Source: Hymenobacter setariae (GTDB taxonomy: Bacteria; Bacteroidota; Bacteroidia; Cytophagales; Hymenobacteraceae). From it: a stretch of DNA of 64,000 nucleotides. A program made the translations under genes and the position numbers. The notes beneath the pieces are model-generated. The model was not told the origin of the DNA, searched no databases, and was given only the letters and a program-made list of their open reading frames with translations. Each line of letters opens with the position of its first letter. Positions within the stretch are counted from its first letter, which is position 1. Shown piece after piece: positions 34,633 to 42,829 of this stretch. The DNA is taken from assembly GCF_007713685.1 (NCBI RefSeq), contig NZ_VMRJ01000004.1, forward strand, positions 283,700-347,699, given 5' to 3'.

Positions 34633-35517
34633 TTACTCAGCTGGTCCGCCTTCGAGGTCGTGCTTATACTCTCGAAAAGCGCGATAAATACCGCCCGCAA
34701 TAGCCTGCTGCCCGGCCTTATTGCCGAGATAATTTTCTTCGGTTGGGTTAGTTAAAAAACCCGATTCCACGAGTATAGAGGGCATCGTAGACTTCCAGAG
34801 CACGATAAAGCCGGCCTGCTTGACCCCGCGCGAGCTGCGCCCCACGCTGGTGCGAAAGTGTCTATCCACGCGCTGGGCCAGGCGCAGCGAGTTGGTGATA
34901 TAGGCGCTCTGAAACAGCGAAAACAGAATGTTGCCCTGCGGCGAGTTGGGGTTGAAGCCGTCGTAGCGGCGCTGATAGTCTTTCTCTTGCAAGATTACCG
35001 CGTTCTCGCGCTTAGCTACGCCTAGGTTGGCCTCGGTCTTGTGCGGACCCATACACCACACCTCGGTGCCGTGCGAAGCGTGCGGGCCGGCATTGCAATG
35101 CACCGAAATAAAAAGGTCGGCGTGGTTGCGGTTGGCAATAGCGGCGCGCTCGTCGAGCTCCACAAACACGTCGGTGCGGCGCGTGTAAATGACTCGCACA
35201 CCGGGGTAGCCTTCCTTGATGCGGCGCCCTAGGTCCAGGATGATGGCCAAGGCTACATCGGCCTCGTGAGCCGACTTGCCCGAGCAGCCAATGTCTTTGC
35301 CGCCGTGGCCAGCATCGAGCACCACCGTGCGCAGGCGGTAGCGATTGGCCTCGTCGGGGCTGGCAATTTCCAGCAGCTGGCTGTCAGCCTTTTGTTCAGC
35401 CGAAGGCTTGTGCCCGACCGGGTTTTGGCTGCTTTGGGCCGTCGTTTTAGAAGGGCCGGAAAAAAAGCTAGCAGCCAAGAGCCAAAAGCTAACAGCTAAG
35501 GAAGCAATAATCCGCAC
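34633..35517 (-). CDS. N-acetylmuramoyl-L-alanine amidase (AmiC-like)
   Basis: 294 residues from the GTG at 35517. A signal peptide (IIASLAVSFWLLAASFFSG, cleavage near TTAQ) and a short linker lead to the Amidase_3 domain: VVLDAGHGGKDIGCSG with the zinc-binding His, then ISVHCNAGPHASHGTEVW with a further zinc ligand pair and, near the end, SILVESGFLTNPTEENYL with the catalytic Glu. It cleaves the amide between MurNAc and L-Ala of peptidoglycan, as in cell separation. The start region is uncertain: a longer frame begins at 35604. It is divergent from the lptD-like gene. Confidence 0.88.
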   Translation of the reverse strand: MRIIASLAVSFWLLAASFFSGPSKTTAQSSQNPVGHKPSAEQKADSQLLEIASPDEANRYRLRTVVLDAGHGGKDIGCSGKSAHEADVALAIILDLGRRIKEGYPGVRVIYTRRTDVFVELDERAAIANRNHADLFISVHCNAGPHASHGTEVWCMGPHKTEANLGVAKRENAVILQEKDYQRRYDGFNPNSPQGNILFSLFQSAYITNSLRLAQRVDRHFRTSVGRSSRGVKQAGFIVLWKSTMPSILVESGFLTNPTEENYLGNKAGQQAIAGGIYRAFREYKHDLEGGPAE

Positions 35518-35579
35518 GTCGTTCGTTGGGGGAAAAAGGCGGCACTGGGGAATGCCGCCGCAGCAGGTTGGCTGCCTGC

Positions 35580-35587
35580 TATCTTTG
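35580..35587 (+). promoter_or_regulatory. -7 box upstream of the LptD-like gene
   Basis: TATCTTTG, an exact TAnnTTTG match, about 45 bases before the preferred start of the LptD-like frame and in the gap between it and the divergent amidase gene. Confidence 0.7.
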
Positions 35588-35632
35588 TTTGTCTGGAACC
35601 CCAAAAGTAATTCGCCCGGCGCTACCTTTCAC

Positions 35633-38600
35633 TTGCTGTCTTCTGTCTTTCCTTCGGCCACTGGCTGGCGCGCTTGCTTATGGGCTGGCTGGGTGCCAGC
35701 TTGGCTGTGCTTTTTTCTGCTGCTGTTAAGCGGCCCGCTGGCCTTCGCCCAGACCAAGGCGGACTCTACGTCGGCCCCGCGCACGCAGGGCAAACGGCGG
35801 GCGGGCTCGGCGCCTACCCAGCCGGTACGCAACATCTCGGCCGACCCCAACGAGCCCCAGAGCCCACCCCCACCCGGCCAAACCAACACTGGCCGGCCGC
35901 AGGTGCCGTCCGTGTCGCGCAAGCCGGCTCCTAGCCTCAGCGGCGATACCATCGGCTTGGCCCGCGATACCAGCCGTGCTGGCCGCCGCGAAGACTCGCT
36001 GCACCTAGCCGACCTCAAGCGCCGCAGCCCCATCGAGACAACCGTGAAATACTCGGCCACCGACTCAATTCAGTTTGATGTGACCAAGAAGGTAGCCCGC
36101 CTCTACAGCAAGGCCAACGTGGACTACGGGGCCATGAACATGAAGGCCGACCTTATCACGGTGGACTACGGCCGCAGCACTGTGCTGGCCAACGGCCGCC
36201 GCGACTCGCTGAAAAATAGGACCATTGGTAAGCCTGTGTTCAAGGACGGCAACGGCAACTATACGGCCGAGGAAATCGCTTACAACTTCAAAAGCAAGCG
36301 GGGCCTTATTTCGGGCGCCATAACGCAGCAAGGCGAGGGCTACGTGCACTCGGAAGTAGCCAAGCGCCAGCCCGACAATACAATACATAACCTAGGCACC
36401 ACCTACACCACCTGTAACCTCGAGCACCCGCACTTCTACATCAGGGCGGCCAAGGCCAAGGTGATACCGGGCAAGGCCATTATTACGGGGCCGTTTCACA
36501 TGGTTATCGGCGATGTGCCATTGCCCCTAGGTCTACCGTTTGGCTACTTCCCCATGCAGCACGGTGGGCGGGGCTCAGGCATCATTATTCCGACCTTCGG
36601 GCAAGCCCAGGACCGCGGCTACTACCTCTCGAATGGCGGCTATTACTGGGCCCCCAACGACTACCTAGGGCTGCGCGTGACGGGCGACCTCTACGCCGGC
36701 AACGCCGAGCGCTTTGGGGGCTTCGGCATCAATACCGAGCTGACGTACAACAAACGCTACCGCTACCGAGGCAGCGCCCGCATCTCGTTTACCAACCGGC
36801 CCATCAATTCTATTTTGGGCACTGGCACGGCCAGCACCAGCCCCGACTACATTGCCCCGCTTTCGCAGAATAGCTTCTGGATTACCTGGAGCCACTCGCC
36901 CACGCCCACGCCGGGCGGCGGGGTTTTCACGGCCAGTGTGCAGGCGGGTAGCTCGTTCTACAACCGCGTGAATACCCTCGACCCGCGGCGCTACCTCACC
37001 CCGGCCTTCAACTCGACGGTGAGCTACTCCAAGCAGCTACGTCACCTACCCATCAACTACTCTATTCAGGCCAGCCAAAGCCAGAATACGCAGACGGGCG
37101 TTATGGCCTTTACCCTGCCCAACCTGAGCGTGGGCGTGGCGCGCCAGTACCCCTACCAGTGGCTGGGCATCAAGCCCCACGGCGCGTGGTACGAGCAGTT
37201 TGCCGTGAGCTACAACTTGGTGGCCCAAAACCAGCTAACCAACGTGGTGGCGGCCCGCACACTCAGCTCGGGCCTGCCGCTGCTTGGCGGCAGCACCACG
37301 GCGTACAATATTCCCTTTAGCCTCTCGAACATAAAGCCGCTGCTGCGCAACGCTCAGAGCGCGGCCCAACACCAGTTTCAGATTACGCTACCCTCGGCCA
37401 CGCTTATTCGCCATATTCAGCTGCAGCCTTCTGTGAGCTATGGCGAAACTTGGTACCCGCAGTCGCTGAACTACCGCTACATTGAGCAGGCTCAGGCGCT
37501 ACGCATTGACACCACTCGGGGCTTTAGCCGGGCGTATTCTTATTCGGCCAACCTGTCGGCCACGACGACTTTCTACGGGCAGCTGAATTTCAAAAGCAAG
37601 AACATCAAGGCTATTCGCCACAAAGTCACGCCTAGCCTGACGTATGCTTATTCGCCTGACCTTTCTAAGTCAGCGGCTTACCGAGGCATCTCACAAGAAG
37701 ACTACGATGCCCTGAACAATGACCTACGCGTAGCCTACAATGGTGGGCGCCTCCTCGACCCGACTACGTTCACGCGCTATCAGGGCTTCCTATTTGGGCA
37801 GACAGCTAGCGCGCGAGTGAGCGCCCTTAACTTCTCAGTGCAAAACTCAATTGAGATGAAGGTGCGTAACAAAAATGATACTACGGGCACCGAAGAGTTT
37901 AAAAAAGTGAGCTTGGCCGATGGCATCGACTTAGCCGTAGGGTACAACTTCGCGGCCGATGACTTCACCCCTAAGCTTTCGCCCCTAACGCTGAACTACC
38001 GCGTGCAGGTGGCGAAAAAGCTCAACGTGGTGATTAGCAGCGCATTTTCCTTTTACCAGCGCGATTCGACTGGCCGCAATACCAACGAATACCTATTCAA
38101 CCAGCGTAATTTCAAGCTGGCGCGCCTCACGGCAGCCAACTTGAGCCTAGGGTACCAATTCAACCCCGCTGCGCGGCCCAAGAGTGCGGCTAACATACCT
38201 AGGGCCGTGGCACCTTCCAACGACCCTGTGCTGGGTTCGCCGCTGCCGGTGGCCATCTACGCCGACTATATCGACTTTGATATTCCGTGGGAGGCCAGCG
38301 TGCAGTACACAGCTAGCTACAGCACCAACTCTGCGCCCTTCCGCAATGCGGCTTACGCGGCCCTGGTACCGCTGCTCGCCAACAACTCCATCACGGCCAC
38401 GGGCTCAGTCAAGCTCACCGAAAACCTGCGCCTGAGCTCCACGCTCAACTACGATTTGCGCGCTAACACCTTTGTGTACCCGGTTATCAACTTCACCCGC
38501 GACCTGCACTGCTGGCAGATTACGGGGATGTGGATGCCCGTGGGCCAAACCCGTGGCTACAGCTTCACTATTGCGGCTAAGAGCAGCCTGCTTCAGGACC

Positions 38601-38638
38601 TCAAGCTCAACCGCAACCGCACTATCTTGAACCGATAG
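35633..38638 (+). CDS. lptD: LptD-like outer-membrane LPS-assembly protein
   Basis: About 1000 residues: a signal peptide (the hydrophobic LCFFLLLLSGPLAF ending in AQ), a Pro/Ser-rich linker (about 60-120), an OstA/LptA-like beta-jellyroll (SPIETTVKYSATDSIQFDVTKKVARLYSKANVDYGAMNMKADLITVDY and repeats to KRQPDNTIHNLGTTYTTCNLEHPHFYIRAAKAKVIP) and then the long outer-membrane barrel typical of LptD (IPTFGQAQDRGYYLSNGGYYWAPNDYLGLRVTGDLY onward). It inserts LPS into the outer leaflet. No ATG starts this frame: the TTG at 35633 fits the promoter and gives a signal peptide; a GTG at 35693 is a shorter option. A strong terminator follows. Confidence 0.88.
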   Translation: MLSSVFPSATGWRACLWAGWVPAWLCFFLLLLSGPLAFAQTKADSTSAPRTQGKRRAGSAPTQPVRNISADPNEPQSPPPPGQTNTGRPQVPSVSRKPAPSLSGDTIGLARDTSRAGRREDSLHLADLKRRSPIETTVKYSATDSIQFDVTKKVARLYSKANVDYGAMNMKADLITVDYGRSTVLANGRRDSLKNRTIGKPVFKDGNGNYTAEEIAYNFKSKRGLISGAITQQGEGYVHSEVAKRQPDNTIHNLGTTYTTCNLEHPHFYIRAAKAKVIPGKAIITGPFHMVIGDVPLPLGLPFGYFPMQHGGRGSGIIIPTFGQAQDRGYYLSNGGYYWAPNDYLGLRVTGDLYAGNAERFGGFGINTELTYNKRYRYRGSARISFTNRPINSILGTGTASTSPDYIAPLSQNSFWITWSHSPTPTPGGGVFTASVQAGSSFYNRVNTLDPRRYLTPAFNSTVSYSKQLRHLPINYSIQASQSQNTQTGVMAFTLPNLSVGVARQYPYQWLGIKPHGAWYEQFAVSYNLVAQNQLTNVVAARTLSSGLPLLGGSTTAYNIPFSLSNIKPLLRNAQSAAQHQFQITLPSATLIRHIQLQPSVSYGETWYPQSLNYRYIEQAQALRIDTTRGFSRAYSYSANLSATTTFYGQLNFKSKNIKAIRHKVTPSLTYAYSPDLSKSAAYRGISQEDYDALNNDLRVAYNGGRLLDPTTFTRYQGFLFGQTASARVSALNFSVQNSIEMKVRNKNDTTGTEEFKKVSLADGIDLAVGYNFAADDFTPKLSPLTLNYRVQVAKKLNVVISSAFSFYQRDSTGRNTNEYLFNQRNFKLARLTAANLSLGYQFNPAARPKSAANIPRAVAPSNDPVLGSPLPVAIYADYIDFDIPWEASVQYTASYSTNSAPFRNAAYAALVPLLANNSITATGSVKLTENLRLSSTLNYDLRANTFVYPVINFTRDLHCWQITGMWMPVGQTRGYSFTIAAKSSLLQDLKLNRNRTILNR

Positions 38639-38652
38639 GGTATCGCATAACA

Positions 38653-38697
38653 AAGAAGGGGGAGCGGTTAATAGCTATTAACCGCTCCCCCTTCTTC
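38653..38697. terminator. Bidirectional terminator after lptD
   Basis: Perfect inverted repeat (AAGAAGGGGGAGCGGTTAAT arm) with a 2-base loop, between convergent lptD-like and 2'-5' ligase genes. Confidence 0.85.
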
Positions 38698-38714
38698 GTT
38701 TAAGCACCGTGCTT

Positions 38715-39251
38715 TTACCCCTTAAACTCAAATACCTCCTCGCGCACAAAGAAGTCGCCATCGGGACGCAGCAGGGCGAGGTTGGTGATATCCAGCTCTA
38801 GGTTAAAGGTTTGGTTGTTGAGAAACTGCAATACCGGACCTAGGAGCTCGGGCGTGGTGTCGTGCAGGGCCAGCGACACGTGGGGCAGCCAGAGGTCGGG
38901 GGCGCTATACTTGTCGGTGCGGCTGCACATGGGTGTAGCTACCTCCAAAATGCGATGGTGCAGCTGATTAAGATAATCGGAACGCAGCACCGGAATATGA
39001 ATAACGGGCCGCTCGCCCGGAAACATACCCAGCCCCGTGGTGTGCGCCACGAAGGACGCGGTGGTATCGGCTATTTGGCGCAAGCCAGCCTTTAGTTGGT
39101 CGAGGTCGAGCGGCTCTACTAGCTGGTAGGTGAGGTGCGGCTCGGGCGTGGCCTGCACGTCGGTCAGGCCAAACTCAGTTTCCAGGCTCTTAATGAGGGC
39201 GTTGATGTGGTCGGATGCCGGCGACGGCAACAGGGAGGTAATAGCGAGCAT
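38715..39251 (-). CDS. 2'-5' RNA ligase / phosphodiesterase-superfamily protein
   Basis: 178 residues with two H-x-T/S signatures of the 2H phosphoesterase fold, PHLTYQ (about 43) and PHVSLA (about 123), which supply the two active histidines. Members act on 2'-5' or cyclic phosphodiester bonds in RNA or nucleotides. The length and the two-lobed layout are standard. Single gene transcribed toward the lptD terminator. The biological substrate is unknown. Confidence 0.84.
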   Translation of the reverse strand: MLAITSLLPSPASDHINALIKSLETEFGLTDVQATPEPHLTYQLVEPLDLDQLKAGLRQIADTTASFVAHTTGLGMFPGERPVIHIPVLRSDYLNQLHHRILEVATPMCSRTDKYSAPDLWLPHVSLALHDTTPELLGPVLQFLNNQTFNLELDITNLALLRPDGDFFVREEVFEFKG

Positions 39252-39343
39252 GAACGAAAGAGCCGGAGCAATAGAAACTAAAAGCCGGGGCTGCCTGCGG
39301 CGGCCCCGGCCTCAAAGCTACTGTGAGGGCGCCAATGTCCTCC

Positions 39344-40348
39344 CTAAAACGCCACGCGGGTGAGGCTGAACTTCTCCACGGGCGGGTTCTGCATCTGCTG
39401 CAAAGCATTGAGGTATGAGTACAACACGTAGCTCTGGCCATCGCGCCGGGCCAGGGTGGTGGGGTACACGGCGCCCGTGGCAAAGCTGCCAGTTTGGGTT
39501 ACACTCGCAAAATTGTCGGTGCTGCTGAGGCGGTACACCTGGCCCTGGGCATTGCAGGCTACCAGCAGGGTGTTATTGTCCGTGAGTTGCAAGCCATCGT
39601 CGCCGGTCAGGGTGAGGCCAGTAGTCGTCACTTTGGTGAAGCTGCTGGGGTTGGCTAGGGGCACCTTAATCAGCGCCCCCTCATCTGACTTGGCCACGAT
39701 GAGGTAGCCGCCGGGGTGGTACACGATGCCGTTGAGGCCAAACGCGCCGGCTGGAGCGGCCAGCGCCGCATTTTCTAGAAATACTGTAGCCACGCCCTGT
39801 AAGTCAATCTTATAAATGATGGGCGCGAAGCTGTCAGTCACGTAGGCATTGCCCGCATCATCGACGGCGATGTCGTTGGCAAAGTGGGCCGCAGCGGCGG
39901 GCCGCAGGCTCCCTAGGTTGACGTAGCCGGTTCGGGTGCCACTCGTGACGTCGAAGATGGCCACGGCGGCCAGCTTGCGGCGGGTATCGTTGGTGGTGCG
40001 CGTAGTGTTATAGCCAGGGTCTGACACAGCCGCCAGCAAGCGGTTGCGCCCGCTGGCCTGGTCTAGCTTGAGGCCGATGGTGGAGACGAGCCGCTCATCG
40101 TCGGCAAATTGCCTGTACGTGCCATCGTCGGCTACTTGCCCAATGCGACCTGCCGTTTGAGAGCTTACCAAAAAGCGGTCGTTGTCGTCGTCGTACTGCG
40201 TGCCTTCGGGGTAGAGGCCAGCCTGCGTGAAGGTGACTTGGGCGGGGTCATCGTTATCGGTATCGTTGTCTTTGTCGCAAGCGGCGGCCGAGAGCAACAG
40301 CGTGCCACCTAGGCTGAGGCGCAGCAGGAGAGAAGAAGCAGAACGCAT
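39344..40348 (-). CDS. Lipoprotein with beta-propeller (SMP-30/NHL-like)
   Basis: 334 residues. The signal peptide ends in the lipobox LSAAAC (Cys24), so the protein is membrane-anchored; it is followed by an acidic DKDNDTDND stretch. The rest consists of propeller-like repeats (YDDDNDRFLVSSQTAGRIGQVADDGTYRQF, HFANDIAVDDAGNAYVTDSFAPIIYKIDLQG, GLNGIVYHPGGYLIVAKSDEGALIKVPL) of the SMP-30 / gluconolactonase type. The metal and catalytic residues are not clearly conserved, so a binding or structural role is as likely. Single gene, oriented away from the AsmA-like gene. Confidence 0.82.
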   Translation of the reverse strand: MRSASSLLLRLSLGGTLLLSAAACDKDNDTDNDDPAQVTFTQAGLYPEGTQYDDDNDRFLVSSQTAGRIGQVADDGTYRQFADDERLVSTIGLKLDQASGRNRLLAAVSDPGYNTTRTTNDTRRKLAAVAIFDVTSGTRTGYVNLGSLRPAAAAHFANDIAVDDAGNAYVTDSFAPIIYKIDLQGVATVFLENAALAAPAGAFGLNGIVYHPGGYLIVAKSDEGALIKVPLANPSSFTKVTTTGLTLTGDDGLQLTDNNTLLVACNAQGQVYRLSSTDNFASVTQTGSFATGAVYPTTLARRDGQSYVLYSYLNALQQMQNPPVEKFSLTRVAF

Positions 40349-40487
40349 TGGTATTGAATAGTGAAGAAATGGTAAATTTTTACTTCTTACGAGTGTCGTA
40401 GCGCCGAAGGTTGAGCTAATTCTCTTGCCACCGCAACCTTACCCAAGCGCTTTGCCGTTAGGAGGCACTCAGCTTAAGTTTCTGCTT

Positions 40488-42659
40488 TTGAGTAACTCAT
40501 CCCCTTCCGCCGTCGCCCCTCCCCTTTGGCAGACCTGGCTACGCCGAGTTGGAGCAGCGCTAGTAGTGCTGCTGGTGCTGGCAGTAGCAGCGCTGTGGCT
40601 GGGCCTCGACCCCTGGCTACGCCGCACCCTCGAAAAGCAAGTAGCCGAGCAAACTCACGGCCAGTACCAGCTCGGCATCGGCAGCCTGCGCACCGAGCTT
40701 TGGCCGCGGGCTCTGCACCTGCGCCGGGTAGTCCTGCGCCCCACCGCCCGCCCGCTAGCCGACACCCTACCGCGCCTCACCATGTACCTAGGGCGGCTCG
40801 ACCTGCGGGGCCTGGGTGTGCTGGCCTTGCTACGCGGCCGCACCGTACCGCTCGATAGCCTAGTGCTCGATTCACTGCGCGTGCAGGTGCTGGCCTTGGC
40901 CAAAAAGCCCGCCCCCCACCCCACCGCGCCGCTGTACCAGCAGCACCCACTGCGGCTGGGCTACTTGGCCTTGCGGCACCTAGGGGGCACTTTTGGTCCT
41001 AAAGCCGAGCCTACCATCCAAGTCACGCGGGCCGATGTGGAAGCTCGCGATATTCTTTTTACTAAGGCCGGCTTAGCCGATACCCAGCGCTTAGGAGGCG
41101 CGGCGACCTGGCAGGCCCTAGTTCGCTACCCACAGGGACGCCTAGGCGGCCACGTGCTCACGCTAGCCAAGGCCAGCTTTTCCACGCAGCAGCAATCTTT
41201 CACACTCGACTCCCTTAGCATTGAGCCGCCTGCGCCGGGCCAGGGCAAGCCCGGCGCTACGCAAGTGACGCTGCTGCTGCCGCAGCTGCGCGTGCGGGGC
41301 GTGCAAGCGGCGGCCTGGCAGCACCAGCACCGCCTGCGCGCCGACTCGGCCATAGTGCAGCAGCCACGGTTTGCCTTTCGGCCGCCTGCGCAGGCGCCGC
41401 CGCCCCTATGGCAGCTGGCGGCCCCGCTGGCCCGCCGCACCGACCTAGGGCACTTAGCCATCAACGATGGATTTGTGGCCATTGTGGGGCTGCGGCATAA
41501 GCCCGTGATGCGCCATTTCTACGCTACGGGACGCACTATTCGGGTCGATTCGTTGGGTGGGCAGGCCAACCAGGGGCGCATCTTGTACGCCCGCAGCTGG
41601 CAAGCTCATAGTGGCCGCCTCACGGCGGTGTTTCGGCCCCCGGCCTACCCTACCAGCATCGAGCGCGCTTCCCTCGACACCAAGGCTCGCACCATTCGCC
41701 TGACTGGACTCGCCCTCGACCCCATCTTCAGCCCAGTGCAGCTAAACCGGCGGACGGGCTACCAAACCACCCAACTGCGGGTGCGCATGACTGAACTACG
41801 AGCCCAGGGCTTCGATTTCAACCTGCTTTCCGACCACAGCCACGTGCGGGTGGCGCGTATCAGTCTCGAAAAGCCTTGGCTAGGGCTCAATAGCGATGGG
41901 CGCGGCCCCATGGGGCACAACCAGTCGGTGCTCACGCCCGAAGCCATGCGCAAGCTGCGCCTGCACCTCGAAGTAGGCCGCCTCGATGTGCGCAATGGCA
42001 CCATCGCGGCCCGCTACCGCAGCGCCGAAACACCTCGCGTGGGCACCCTATCGTTCGACCGTCTCAACATTACCCTGCGCCACCTCAGCAACAACCCACG
42101 CACCCAAACCCTAGCTAACCCGCTCACGGGCGAGGCCACTGGCTACGTACAAAACCGCTGCTACGTGCAGGCGCACCTGCGCGCGCCCATGCTCGACCCC
42201 CAGGGCCGCCATCACCTCTGGGGCTACTTTGGCGCCACGCCTTTTAGCATCCTCAACCCAATGGTGAAGCCCACCAAGCTCATTGAGTTTAAAAGTGGTA
42301 TTGCCCAGCGCATTGCCTTCGACATGCACATCGACCGCCGGCGCGTGGCGGGTACTATGCAGGCCAGCTACTCCGACCTCAAAATCGCGATGTATAAGTA
42401 CAAGGATGGCGAGCTGAAAAAGCCGCTCTTCAAGCGCTTCCTCAACGGGCTGCTCAATGGCCTTGTTATCCGCGATAACAACCCGCGCCCCAGCGGCCGC
42501 TTCGTGACGGGCGAGATGAACACCCGCCGCGAGCTGCGCTCGTCGGTGTTTTCGGCCTGGCGGCAGGGCCTCATCAGCGGCGGCCTGCACAGCGTGGGCG
42601 TGCCCCAAAAAATAGCCCAGAAGCTCAGCCAAAACAACGACACTGTGCCGCTGCCCTAG
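40488..42659 (+). CDS. AsmA-like inner-membrane-anchored protein
   Basis: 723 residues from a TTG at 40488; a longer TTG start at 40425 is possible. One N-terminal helix (about 16-38, VGAALVVLLVLAVAALWLGL) is followed by a very long beta-rich periplasmic part of repeated groove segments (QVAEQTHGQYQLGIGSLRTELWPRALHLRRVVLRPTARPLADTLPRL, ...ARSWQAHSGRLTAVFRPPAYPTSIERASLDTKARTIRLTGLAL) and a C-terminal amphipathic region, as in AsmA/TamB-type lipid-transfer proteins. No known catalytic motif. It is followed by a terminator and lies alone. Role in moving phospholipids or in outer-membrane assembly is plausible but not shown. Confidence 0.75.
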   Translation: MSNSSPSAVAPPLWQTWLRRVGAALVVLLVLAVAALWLGLDPWLRRTLEKQVAEQTHGQYQLGIGSLRTELWPRALHLRRVVLRPTARPLADTLPRLTMYLGRLDLRGLGVLALLRGRTVPLDSLVLDSLRVQVLALAKKPAPHPTAPLYQQHPLRLGYLALRHLGGTFGPKAEPTIQVTRADVEARDILFTKAGLADTQRLGGAATWQALVRYPQGRLGGHVLTLAKASFSTQQQSFTLDSLSIEPPAPGQGKPGATQVTLLLPQLRVRGVQAAAWQHQHRLRADSAIVQQPRFAFRPPAQAPPPLWQLAAPLARRTDLGHLAINDGFVAIVGLRHKPVMRHFYATGRTIRVDSLGGQANQGRILYARSWQAHSGRLTAVFRPPAYPTSIERASLDTKARTIRLTGLALDPIFSPVQLNRRTGYQTTQLRVRMTELRAQGFDFNLLSDHSHVRVARISLEKPWLGLNSDGRGPMGHNQSVLTPEAMRKLRLHLEVGRLDVRNGTIAARYRSAETPRVGTLSFDRLNITLRHLSNNPRTQTLANPLTGEATGYVQNRCYVQAHLRAPMLDPQGRHHLWGYFGATPFSILNPMVKPTKLIEFKSGIAQRIAFDMHIDRRRVAGTMQASYSDLKIAMYKYKDGELKKPLFKRFLNGLLNGLVIRDNNPRPSGRFVTGEMNTRRELRSSVFSAWRQGLISGGLHSVGVPQKIAQKLSQNNDTVPLP

Positions 42660-42720
42660 GTACCAGCTACTCTCAAAAACTACACGTACCGCCCGCCCCA
42701 GGAGGCACTTCCGAAGCTAA

Positions 42721-42752
42721 AAGGCTGTTCTAGTGCTAGAACGGCCTTTTTT
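42721..42752 (+). terminator. Rho-independent terminator of the AsmA-like gene
   Basis: AAGGCTGTTCTAG / CTAGAACGGCCTT stem (one G-T wobble, TG loop) with a run of T on its right side. Confidence 0.85.
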
Positions 42753-42800
42753 ATGCGCCCGCAGCAGCGCCGCTTGTGAAGTTCGCGCTGCTGTGCGCCG

Positions 42801-42808
42801 TACCTTTG
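42801..42808 (+). promoter_or_regulatory. -7 box of the ABC-F gene
   Basis: TACCTTTG, exact TAnnTTTG, 22 bases before the ATG at 42830. It lies inside the 5' extension of the longer frame starting at 42776, which decides the start. Confidence 0.7.
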
Positions 42809-42829
42809 TGCCTGCATATCCGCTGCGTA